64,000 nucleotides of DNA. Source: Hyphomicrobiales bacterium (lineage in GTDB: Bacteria; Pseudomonadota; Alphaproteobacteria; Rhizobiales; Rhizobiaceae). The position numbers and the translations under genes were made by a program. Position 1 is the first letter of the stretch. Every line of letters begins with the position of its first letter. Positions 56,992 to 64,000 of this stretch are shown in pieces. The stretch is from the NCBI GenBank assembly GCA_900471525.1, contig UCEZ01000029.1:62001-126000 (forward strand), read 5' to 3'. The notes under the pieces are model-generated. The model was not told the origin of the DNA and ran no database searches. It worked only from the letters and a program-made list of their open reading frames with translations.

Positions 56992-58092
56992 ATGGCGAAA
57001 TTGGAACTGTCGGGATGGGATGCCGACGGAGGATCGAACGAGGGGTATAATCCGAACAAGCTGTCGAGCCCGATGGTGTTCTTCTGGACCATGGTGATCT
57101 TCCTGATCATCGTCGGGTTTGTCGGAGCCATCCTGTTTCGCCAGGCCCATGCCGCTTTTCTCAGCAATCCCGGGCTGAACGGCCTTATTCTCGGCGTGCT
57201 GCTGATCGGCATTCTCCTGGTCTTCAATCATGTCTTCAGCTTGCGGCCCGAGGTTCGCTGGTTCAATTCGTTCCGCGCAGCCGGAAGTGCCGAGAAGGTC
57301 GGCCGCGATCCGGTGCTTCTGGCGCCGATGCGCGCGCTGATCGGCCAGCGCCATTCCATGTCGATCTCGACGACGGCGCTGCGGTCCATTCTCGATTCGA
57401 TCGCCACGCGGCTCGACGAATCACGCGACACCTCGCGATACCTGATCGGTCTTCTGGTCTTTCTCGGTCTGCTCGGTACCTTCTGGGGTCTCCTCGGTAC
57501 CATCGGCTCGATCAACACGGTCATCCAGTCGCTCGATGCCGGAACGGGTAGCACAGAGGATGTACTTGCCGCCTTGAAGACAGGCCTGTCTGCGCCTTTG
57601 ACCGGCATGGGCACGGCGTTCTCCACTTCGCTCTTCGGTCTGTCCGGATCGTTGATTCTCGGCTTTCTCGATTTGCAGGCAGGACGGGCGCAGAATCGCT
57701 TCTATACCGAGCTCGAAAACTGGCTGTCTTCGGTGACTGACGTCAGGTCGGATCTTATAGCCGCCCCCGGCGTGCCGGCCACGGCGCCGGTCGAGGAGCT
57801 TCGCCAGCTGACGGAACAGCTTACCCGGCTCAATCACGATGGCGGCATGAATCAGCGCACGACCGCGGCGATGGCAAGCCTTGCGGAAGGCATCCAGGGG
57901 CTGGTGAAGAACATGCGCGGCGAACAGCAGATGCTGCGTGACTGGATCGAAGCACAGCAGGAAGAATCAAAGTCGATGCGCAAGACGCTGGACAAGCTTT
58001 CTGCGCGCATTGGACAAGCTGATAAGGTTCCCGTGCATTCGGAGAGAACGCCGCCGAAGCTGGCGCGCTTCGAAGACGCCGGGGGGGAATGA
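56992..58092 (+). CDS. MotA/TolQ/ExbB-type proton channel protein
   Basis: A 366-aa inner-membrane protein. Four hydrophobic segments lie at about 29-49, 62-82, 147-171 and 207-227. LGLLGTFWGLLGTIGSINTVI in the third is the MotA/ExbB pore motif, and GMGTAFSTSLFGLSGSL follows in the fourth. After these comes a 130-residue cytoplasmic helical region. It is not flanked by flagellar or ton/tol genes. It is followed three bases later by an OmpA-type gene, so the two should form a stator-like ion-driven complex spanning inner membrane and peptidoglycan. Confidence 0.88.
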   Translation: MAKLELSGWDADGGSNEGYNPNKLSSPMVFFWTMVIFLIIVGFVGAILFRQAHAAFLSNPGLNGLILGVLLIGILLVFNHVFSLRPEVRWFNSFRAAGSAEKVGRDPVLLAPMRALIGQRHSMSISTTALRSILDSIATRLDESRDTSRYLIGLLVFLGLLGTFWGLLGTIGSINTVIQSLDAGTGSTEDVLAALKTGLSAPLTGMGTAFSTSLFGLSGSLILGFLDLQAGRAQNRFYTELENWLSSVTDVRSDLIAAPGVPATAPVEELRQLTEQLTRLNHDGGMNQRTTAAMASLAEGIQGLVKNMRGEQQMLRDWIEAQQEESKSMRKTLDKLSARIGQADKVPVHSERTPPKLARFEDAGGE

Positions 58093-58095
58093 TCG

Positions 58096-59127
58096 ATGGC
58101 ACTTGCACGCACGGGCCGGACAAAGAGAACGGTCGATTACTGGCCGGGTTTCGTCGACGCCCTATCGACCCTGTTGCTTGCCATCATGTTCCTGCTCTCC
58201 GTTTTTGTGCTGGCGCAGTTTCTGCTCAGCCGCGAAATCAGCGGCAAGGAGGACGTGCTCAACCGGCTGAACAGCCAGATCAACGAATTGACCCAGCTTT
58301 TGGCCTTGGAAAAGGGTGGCAAACAGGATCTCGAGGATTCGCTTGCCAATCTGCAGGCGTCACTGGCTTCGTCGGAGGGCGAGCGCTCGCGGTTGCAGGC
58401 GCTGCTCGAGCAGGGCGCGGGCAGCTCTGATACGGCCAACCAGCAGATCGGTGATCTCACCGGAAAGCTGGATGCTGAAAAGCAGGCCAGCGCCCGGGCG
58501 ATGAGCCAGATCGATCTTCTCAACCAGCAGATTGCCGCGCTGCGCAGCCAGATCGCTGCCATCGAAGGGGCGCTTCAGGCTTCCGAGGCCAAGGACAACG
58601 CATCGCAGACGAAGATCGCCGATCTCGGCCGCAGGCTCAACGTCGCACTGGCGCAGCGGGTGCAGGAACTCAACCGCTACCGCTCCGACTTTTTCGGGCG
58701 GCTGCGCGAAATCCTGTCGGACCGCGAGAATATCCGCATCGTCGGCGACCGTTTTGTCTTTCAGTCGGAAGTGCTGTTTCCGTCGGGCGGCAATGAACTG
58801 AACCCGGCGGGGCAGGAGGAGATGGCCAAGCTCGCATCGGCGCTGCTCGATCTTGCCAAGGAAATACCCTCAGAGATCAACTGGGTCCTTCGGGTCGACG
58901 GACATACGGACAATGTTCCGCTCTCAGGCACGGGACGTTACGCCGACAACTGGGAACTCTCCTCGGCGCGCGCGACATCGGTCGTCAAGTTCCTGATCTC
59001 GAAGGGCGTTCCGGCGGACCGGCTGGTTGCTGCTGGATTCGGCGAGTTCCAGCCGATCGCCGAAGGCGACAGCCCGGAGTCACGTTCGCAGAACCGGCGT
59101 ATCGAATTGAAGCTGACAGAGAAGTGA
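58096..59127 (+). CDS. Peptidoglycan-binding OmpA/MotB-type protein
   Basis: A 343-aa partner of the MotA-like protein. One N-terminal membrane segment (ALSTLLLAIMFLLSVFVLAQFLL, about 17-39) is followed by a long coiled coil (about 45-195, with QQIAALRSQIAAIEGALQ). A C-terminal OmpA domain (about 215-343) has LRVDGHTDNVPLSG, NWELSSARATSVVKFL and SQNRRIEL, the usual peptidoglycan-binding residues. Coupling to its neighbour is clear from the 3-base gap. It probably transmits ion-driven force to the cell wall; the purpose is unknown. Confidence 0.9.
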   Translation: MALARTGRTKRTVDYWPGFVDALSTLLLAIMFLLSVFVLAQFLLSREISGKEDVLNRLNSQINELTQLLALEKGGKQDLEDSLANLQASLASSEGERSRLQALLEQGAGSSDTANQQIGDLTGKLDAEKQASARAMSQIDLLNQQIAALRSQIAAIEGALQASEAKDNASQTKIADLGRRLNVALAQRVQELNRYRSDFFGRLREILSDRENIRIVGDRFVFQSEVLFPSGGNELNPAGQEEMAKLASALLDLAKEIPSEINWVLRVDGHTDNVPLSGTGRYADNWELSSARATSVVKFLISKGVPADRLVAAGFGEFQPIAEGDSPESRSQNRRIELKLTEK

Positions 59128-59256
59128 CAGGCTTCTTTGCCGGCTAACCCGGTGATGTGCACACCAACCTTGCTATTTTCCGGCTGCGTTTCACCGTTGC
59201 CCTGACGTTTACGTATGCGTAATGTTCACGCGGGACGGAGCTGCGGGAGGACGAAC

Positions 59257-60900
59257 GTGGATTGTGATGTGCTAGTGATCGGGGCGGGGCTTGCAGGCCT
59301 CGTCGCGGCGGTGGAAGCCGCCGATCGAGGCCTGCGGGTCATCGTACTTGATCAGGAAGGCGAGCAGAACCTCGGCGGACAGGCGTTCTGGTCGCTCGGC
59401 GGTCTTCTGTTCGTCGACAGTCCCGAACAGCGACGCATGCGCATTCGAGACAATATCGACTTGGCGCGGCAGGACTGGATGGGTTCGGCGCAGTTTGACC
59501 GACCGGAGGATTTCTGGCCGCGCCGCTGGGCGGAAGCCTATCTCGATTTCGCCGCCGGCGAGAAGCGCGCCTGGCTGCATGGGCTGGGCATGCGCTGGTT
59601 TCCGGTGGTTGGGTGGGCAGAGCGTGGTGGCGGGCTTGCGCATGGTCACGGCAACTCGGTGCCGCGTTTTCATGTCACCTGGGGCACCGGGCCGGGCGTT
59701 CTGGCGCCGTTTATTGCGCGTGCCTGTGTATTGGAAAGCAAGGGCCGCATCCGCTTCCGGTTTCGCCATCAGGTGGACGAATTGATCATGACCAATGGCG
59801 CCGTCACGGGCGCACGCGGATCGGTTCTGAAAAACGACGAAGTGCCGCGCGGCCAGCGCAGCTCACGTGACGTGGTCGATGAGTTCTGGTTCGAAGCCGG
59901 CGCGGTGGTGGTCTCATCTGGTGGCATTGGCGGCAATCACGATATGGTGCGCAAGCAGTGGCCGGTCGATCGCCTCGGCCCACCGCCGAACTTCATGGTC
60001 AGCGGCGTACCGCATTATGTCGATGGGCGGATGGTGGAAATTGCCGAGCATGCCCGCGGTTCCGTGATCAACAAGGATCGGATGTGGCACTATACCGAGG
60101 GCCTGAGAAACTTCGATCCGGTCTGGCCGAACCACGGCATCCGCATTCTGCCCGGACCGTCCTCTTTCTGGTGCGATGCCGACGGCAACCGGTTTGCCGC
60201 ACCCGCCATGCCCGGCTTCGATACGCTCGGCACGCTGAAGGCGATCCGCAAGAGCGGTGCCGACTATAGCTGGTTCATCCTGACGAAGGCGATCATCAAG
60301 AAAGAGTTCGCGCTTTCCGGTTCGGAGCAAAACCCGGATTTGACGAACAAGGACATCCCGCTGCTTCTGAAGAGGCTCGGCAAAAATCCACCAGGCCCGG
60401 TTCAGGCCTTCATGGAAAAGGGCGAGGATTTTGTCGTTCGCGACCGTCTGGACGATCTCGTCAAGGGCATGAATGCGTTGAGTGGGGAAAGACGGCTTTC
60501 GCAGGAGCATCTGCGCAGGCAGATCGAGGCGCGGGACAGGGAGATCGGCAATCCGTTCTCCAAAGACGCGCAGGTCACGGCCATTCGCGGCGCGCGGAAC
60601 TATCTTGGCGACCGGCTGATGCGGACGGCCAGGCCGCACCGGCTGCTCGATCCCAAGGCCGGGCCGCTGATCGCCGTTCGGCTTAACATTCTCACGCGGA
60701 AAACGCTGGGTGGCCTCCAGACGGATCTGAAAGGCCGGGTGCTGGAGCTGTCCGGCGAGCCGGTGCCGGGGCTCTATGCAGCGGGTGAAGTGGCCGGCTT
60801 CGGCGGCGGCGGCATGCATGGTTACAACGCGCTGGAAGGCACGTTCCTCGGCGGGTGCCTGTTCTCGGGAAGAATTGTCGGACGAAGTATCGGTGCGTGA
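59257..60900 (+). CDS. FAD-binding dehydrogenase (fumarate reductase/KstD-like flavoprotein)
   Basis: About 547 aa from the GTG at 59257, which has the excellent site GGGAGGACGAAC; an ATG at 59215 is a weaker alternative. DVLVIGAGLAGLVAAVEAADRG binds FAD. GGQAFWSLGGLLFVDSPEQRRM follows. The C-terminal GLYAAGEVAGFGGGGMHGYNALEGTFLGGCLFSG is the succinate dehydrogenase/3-ketosteroid dehydrogenase-type FAD end. The substrate is unknown. It ends 37 bases before the convergent Bug gene. Confidence 0.88.
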   Translation: MDCDVLVIGAGLAGLVAAVEAADRGLRVIVLDQEGEQNLGGQAFWSLGGLLFVDSPEQRRMRIRDNIDLARQDWMGSAQFDRPEDFWPRRWAEAYLDFAAGEKRAWLHGLGMRWFPVVGWAERGGGLAHGHGNSVPRFHVTWGTGPGVLAPFIARACVLESKGRIRFRFRHQVDELIMTNGAVTGARGSVLKNDEVPRGQRSSRDVVDEFWFEAGAVVVSSGGIGGNHDMVRKQWPVDRLGPPPNFMVSGVPHYVDGRMVEIAEHARGSVINKDRMWHYTEGLRNFDPVWPNHGIRILPGPSSFWCDADGNRFAAPAMPGFDTLGTLKAIRKSGADYSWFILTKAIIKKEFALSGSEQNPDLTNKDIPLLLKRLGKNPPGPVQAFMEKGEDFVVRDRLDDLVKGMNALSGERRLSQEHLRRQIEARDREIGNPFSKDAQVTAIRGARNYLGDRLMRTARPHRLLDPKAGPLIAVRLNILTRKTLGGLQTDLKGRVLELSGEPVPGLYAAGEVAGFGGGGMHGYNALEGTFLGGCLFSGRIVGRSIGA

Positions 60901-60903
60901 GTG

Positions 60904-60932
60904 ACGGCTCTCCGGACTGTCCGGAGAGCCGT
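60904..60932. terminator. Hairpin between convergent flavoprotein and Bug genes
   Basis: ACGGCTCTCCGG (60904-60915) and CCGGAGAGCCGT (60921-60932) are perfect 12-bp arms around ACTGT. No T tract follows on either strand, but the position between two convergent genes suits a shared transcript end. Confidence 0.6.
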
Positions 60933-60937
60933 GAAGA

Positions 60938-61927
60938 TCAATCCAGCTGGACGTTGGCGTCCTTGACGACTGGACCCCATTTTGCAAGCTCGGCCGTCAC
61001 ATGCGTTGCCAGTTCTTCCGGCGTCGATGCGACGATGGTGGCGCTGAAATCCTTCATCTTCTCGGCCACGGTCGGATCAGCCAGGGCCTTCTTTGCTGAT
61101 GCGTTGAGCCTGTCGATGGCTTCCTTCGGCGTTCCTGCCGGTGCGAAGAGCGCGTTCCAGGTATAGGTTTCGTAGCCTGGGATGGTTTCTGCGATCGTCG
61201 GGACATCGGGGAAGGAGGGTGCACGCTCCTTGGTCGTCACGGCAAGCGCCTTGAGCGTGCCGGATTTGATGTGGCCCGACGATGAGGGCAGGTTGTCGAA
61301 CATGATCGGAACCTGATTGCCGATGACGTCGTTGAGCGCCGGGCCTGATCCCTTGTAGGGAACGTGCTGCATGCTGACGCCGGCCATTTTCTTGAACAAT
61401 TCGCCTGACAGGTGCAGCGGCGTGCCATTGCCCGAAGAGGCGTAGGAATATTGCTCCGGTGCCGCCTTCAGCAGGGCAACGAGCTCGGCGACATTTTTCG
61501 CCGGCAGTTCCGGATTGACGACGAGCACGTTGGGTACGAGCACGAGCAGCGAGACCGGGGCGAAATCCTTTTCCGGATCGTAGGGCTTTGTCTTCAGGAT
61601 CAGCGGATTGAGCGCGTGCGTTGCGACCGTTCCCATCAGGATCGTGTAGCCATCGGGCTCGGCCCTGGCCACGCGGTCAGCGCCAAGATTACCTCCGGCG
61701 CCCGCGACATTTTCAACCACGACCTGCTGGCCAAGATCTTCGGACATCTTCTGGCCGATGATGCGGGCGACGACGTCCGTCGAACCGCCGGCCGCAAACG
61801 GCACCACGAGGGTTACCGGGCGATCGGGGAATTCCTGGGCCTGCGCTTTCGTGCCCAAGGCAAGCGCTGATGCCGCCACCATTGCAAGGCCAAGTGCCGT
61901 CCGCCGCTTCAACAAAGACAATGCCAT
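60938..61927 (-). CDS. Bug-family tripartite tricarboxylate transporter substrate-binding protein
   Basis: A 329-aa periplasmic binding protein. A signal peptide (ALGLAMVAASALALGTKAQA) is followed by EFPDRPVTLVVPFAAGGSTDVVARII, the Bug/TctC signature. VENVAGAGGNLGAD, EPDGYTILMGT and VPYKGSGPALNDVIGNQVPIMFDNL follow. The start at 61927 has GGAGGAGATTGG. No tctA/tctB permease genes are adjacent, so it is an orphan receptor whose partner, if any, lies elsewhere. The ligand is probably a carboxylate. Confidence 0.92.
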   Translation of the reverse strand: MALSLLKRRTALGLAMVAASALALGTKAQAQEFPDRPVTLVVPFAAGGSTDVVARIIGQKMSEDLGQQVVVENVAGAGGNLGADRVARAEPDGYTILMGTVATHALNPLILKTKPYDPEKDFAPVSLLVLVPNVLVVNPELPAKNVAELVALLKAAPEQYSYASSGNGTPLHLSGELFKKMAGVSMQHVPYKGSGPALNDVIGNQVPIMFDNLPSSSGHIKSGTLKALAVTTKERAPSFPDVPTIAETIPGYETYTWNALFAPAGTPKEAIDRLNASAKKALADPTVAEKMKDFSATIVASTPEELATHVTAELAKWGPVVKDANVQLD

Positions 61928-62047
61928 TCCAATCTCCTCCCAAAGACGTTCCTGTCCGGAAAACGGCACCGAAGCCGTTTCTGCGGGCAACAATAGCGCG
62001 GGAAGCCGGGAGGGCAACCTTGGGAGGAGGATTAACGGTTAAACGTC

Positions 62048-63853
62048 TTAGCCAAGCGTGACGACGTTGTTCGCCTCCGGGGCGTCATAGTCGAATTGCA
62101 ACCGGGCGAGCTTGGCATAGAGGCCGCCTTGACGGACGAGCGAGGCGTGGTTGCCTTCCTCGACGATCTTGCCCTGATCCATGACCAGGATGCGATCGGC
62201 CTTCAGCACCGTTGCCAGCCGGTGGGCGATGACCAGCGTGGTGCGTTCGCGCATCAGGCCATCCAGCGCCTTCTGAACCAGCGTCTCGCTTTCGGCATCG
62301 AGGGCTGAGGTTGCCTCGTCGAGCAGGAGCACCGGCGCGTCCTTGAGGATCGCGCGGGCGATGGCGATGCGCTGCCGTTGGCCGCCGGATAGTGTAATGC
62401 CGCGTTCGCCGACCTGCGTGTCGTAGCCCTGATCGAGCCTTGCGATGAACTCGTCTGCCTGGGCAGCGATTGCCGCGGCTTTCACCATGTCACGCGATGC
62501 TGACGGTAGGCCGAAGGCGATGTTGTCATGGATCGAGGCGGCAAAGATCGTCACGTCCTGCGGCACGATGGCGATGCAGCGGCGCAGGTCTTCCGGATCG
62601 ACGGCGCGGATATCGACGCCGTCGACGCTGATTGCGCCCTTGACCGGATCGTAGAAGCGTAGAAGCAGCGAGAAAACAGTGCTCTTGCCGGCGCCGGAGG
62701 GGCCGACGACGGCAACCGTTTCGCCCGGCTTGATGGCAAAGCTCAGGCCCTTGACGCTCTTGTAACCCGGCCGCGAGGGATAGGCAAAATGAACATCGTC
62801 GAAGGTTACGGCGCCTTGTGCCGGCTCGGGCATGGGAGCCGGATCGGCGGGGGCGGTGATTTCGGGCCGTTCAGCCAGAAGTTCGTTCAAGCGTTCCGCG
62901 GCGCCCGCTGCCTGAGACAGTTCGCCCCAGACTTCCGAGAGCGCGCCAAGACTGCCGGCGGCGAAGACCGAGTAGAGTAGGAACTGGCCGAGCGTGCCGG
63001 CCGAAAGGGTGCCGGAGAGCACATCCTGCGCGCCGAACCAGAGCACGGCGACGACGCTGCCGAAGATCATGGTGATCGCAAAGGCCGTCAAAATGGAGCG
63101 GGCCTTGATGGCGGAGCGCGCTGCCTCATAGGCGCTTTCGACGGCGCTGCCGTAACGCGCCTGTGCCGCGGCCTCTCCGTTGAAGGCCTGGACGGTGCGG
63201 GCAGCCGAGATTGCTTCGCCGGCATAGGCCGAGGCCGTTGCCAGCGTGTCCTGCGCCTCGCGCGACCGGCGCCGCACCGAGCGGCCGAAGCCCACCAGCG
63301 GGAAGACGATGACCGGGATGGCGGCAATGACGAGGCTTGAGAGTTTCGGGCTGGTATAGACCATCATGCCGATGGCCCCGAGACACAGGATGGTGTTGCG
63401 CAGCGCCACGGAAGCGGTTGCGCCGACGGCGGACTTGATCTGCGTCGTATCGGCCGTCAGCCGCGAGACGATCTCGCCGGACTGGTTGACGTCGAAGAAG
63501 GACGGGGAAAGCCGGGTGACATGATCGAAGACATCCCGGCGCAGGTCCGAGACGATCCGCTCGCCGAGCGTGATGACGAAATAGTAGCGGGCGGCACTCG
63601 CAAGGGCGAGCACGACGGCAAGGATCAACAGCATGGAAAAATAGGTGTTGATGAAACCGGAATCGGAGGTCGAGAACCCATGGTCGATCATGCGCCGCAC
63701 GGCCATCGGCAACGTCAGTGTCGTCACCGCTGCGACGACAAGCGAAATGCCGGCACCTATGACGAGATTGCGATAGCGGCTGATATACGGCAGCAGCTTG
63801 GCCAGCGGGCGGACGGACTTTCGTCCCGCCGGTTGAACGACCTCATTCGACAC
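62048..63853 (-). CDS. ABC exporter, fused permease-ATPase (MsbA-like)
   Basis: A 601-aa half-transporter starting at the GTG at 63853 behind GGAGGTAAC; the frame open to 63949 has no such signal. A six-helix membrane domain (about 25-310, e.g. LVIGAGISLVVAAVTTLTLPMAV) is joined to an ATPase with Walker A GPSGAGKST, signature LSGGQRQRIAIARA, Walker B VLLLDEATSALD and an H-loop IAHRLAT. Such exporters form homodimers and export lipids or drugs; the cargo is unknown. Confidence 0.93.
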   Translation of the reverse strand: MSNEVVQPAGRKSVRPLAKLLPYISRYRNLVIGAGISLVVAAVTTLTLPMAVRRMIDHGFSTSDSGFINTYFSMLLILAVVLALASAARYYFVITLGERIVSDLRRDVFDHVTRLSPSFFDVNQSGEIVSRLTADTTQIKSAVGATASVALRNTILCLGAIGMMVYTSPKLSSLVIAAIPVIVFPLVGFGRSVRRRSREAQDTLATASAYAGEAISAARTVQAFNGEAAAQARYGSAVESAYEAARSAIKARSILTAFAITMIFGSVVAVLWFGAQDVLSGTLSAGTLGQFLLYSVFAAGSLGALSEVWGELSQAAGAAERLNELLAERPEITAPADPAPMPEPAQGAVTFDDVHFAYPSRPGYKSVKGLSFAIKPGETVAVVGPSGAGKSTVFSLLLRFYDPVKGAISVDGVDIRAVDPEDLRRCIAIVPQDVTIFAASIHDNIAFGLPSASRDMVKAAAIAAQADEFIARLDQGYDTQVGERGITLSGGQRQRIAIARAILKDAPVLLLDEATSALDAESETLVQKALDGLMRERTTLVIAHRLATVLKADRILVMDQGKIVEEGNHASLVRQGGLYAKLARLQFDYDAPEANNVVTLG

Positions 63854-64000
63854 GTTACCTCCAATACCGAAGAAGCAGCTTTTCTCGCATAAGTCTTCTC
63901 CGGCGGTACTTGTTATCCAGGTGACCATCATGTATAGGCACGGCATCAAATTGGGAAGCCGTGGTCCCTTCAGTGGTCTGCGGCTTCATTTACGTGTTCG
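63854..64000. other. Right-hand end of window
   Basis: The last 147 bases are upstream of the ABC exporter (minus strand) and presumably contain its promoter. No gene, repeat or hairpin that I can support is visible; a gene may begin just beyond the edge. Confidence 0.4.

Noticed and set aside
56992-59127. A complete Zorya defence system
   Set aside because: Only the ZorA/ZorB-like architecture is present. No zorC, zorD or zorE helicase/nuclease genes flank it; the neighbours are suhB and a flavoprotein.

Overview
The window is a contiguous piece of an alphaproteobacterial chromosome, most likely from a Rhizobiaceae member (Rhizobium/Agrobacterium/Ensifer group). This is inferred from gene content and DNA style, not from a database search. 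The pointers are an Omp10-type lipoprotein, homospermidine synthase, a GapR/DUF2312 protein, a DUF1036-pyruvate kinase pair, a type-B L36, a ROSE-type heat-shock leader, and rhizobial-style intergenic palindromes (RIME-like, REP/BIME-like and RPE-like). Coding density is high and codons are GC-rich. I see no insertion sequence, phage, CRISPR array, tRNA or rRNA. Most of the window reads as core chromosome rather than a genomic island.

Layout. 1-7472: the tail of a possible HisN/IMPase gene, a lysophospholipase-like hydrolase, a small heat-shock protein with a sigma-32 promoter and ROSE thermometer, an SBF-family transporter, a secreted caspase/PAN protein followed by a secreted GH3 enzyme, and L-threonine aldolase. 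8039-14400: the glutamate synthase operon gltB-(55-aa membrane ORF)-gltD. 14484-21871: a VOC gene interrupted by an in-frame amber codon, an SGNH/DUF459 protein, an MltB-like lytic transglycosylase, galU, an outer-membrane beta-barrel protein, and an nfeD-SPFH pair. 22011-27961: hemH, a 5'-nucleotidase with a LysM tail, omp10, homospermidine synthase and a small exported protein. 28118-33575: the tyrosine/homogentisate catabolic cluster (maiA, fahA, hmgA, a MarR regulator, an AsnC regulator, hpd). 33846-38591: a PAS-GGDEF cyclase, pabC-pabB and pepF. 38796-45271: an orphan sigma-54 activator, an M15/DUF882 envelope protein, msrB-msrA, GapR, DUF1244 and an N-formylglutamate amidohydrolase. 45455-51563: DUF1036-pyk, an alpha/beta hydrolase, a TPR protein, rpmJ, purE-purK and a DUF465 protein. 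51772-63853: a second DUF465 protein, an ArsR regulator, a TSUP permease, a ThiE-like protein with a Sel1-repeat protein, efp, suhB, a MotA/ExbB-like plus OmpA-like pair, a flavin dehydrogenase, an orphan Bug binding protein and an ABC exporter.

How the genes work together. hpd, hmgA, maiA and fahA make a complete route from 4-hydroxyphenylpyruvate to fumarate and acetoacetate, with two divergent regulators placed to control it. gltBD assimilates ammonium, purE/purK act in purine synthesis, and pabB/pabC make p-aminobenzoate. Many of the remaining products act in the envelope: lytic transglycosylase, M15 peptidase, OMP, Omp10, the LysM nucleotidase, and the MotA-like/OmpA-like pair.

No unmistakable new system is visible. 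The most promising leads are an orphan intrinsic terminator that may end an unannotated sRNA near the heat-shock gene, the small membrane ORF inside gltB-gltD, the secreted caspase-PAN/GH3 pair, the ZorAB-like stator pair, and several strong intergenic palindromes.
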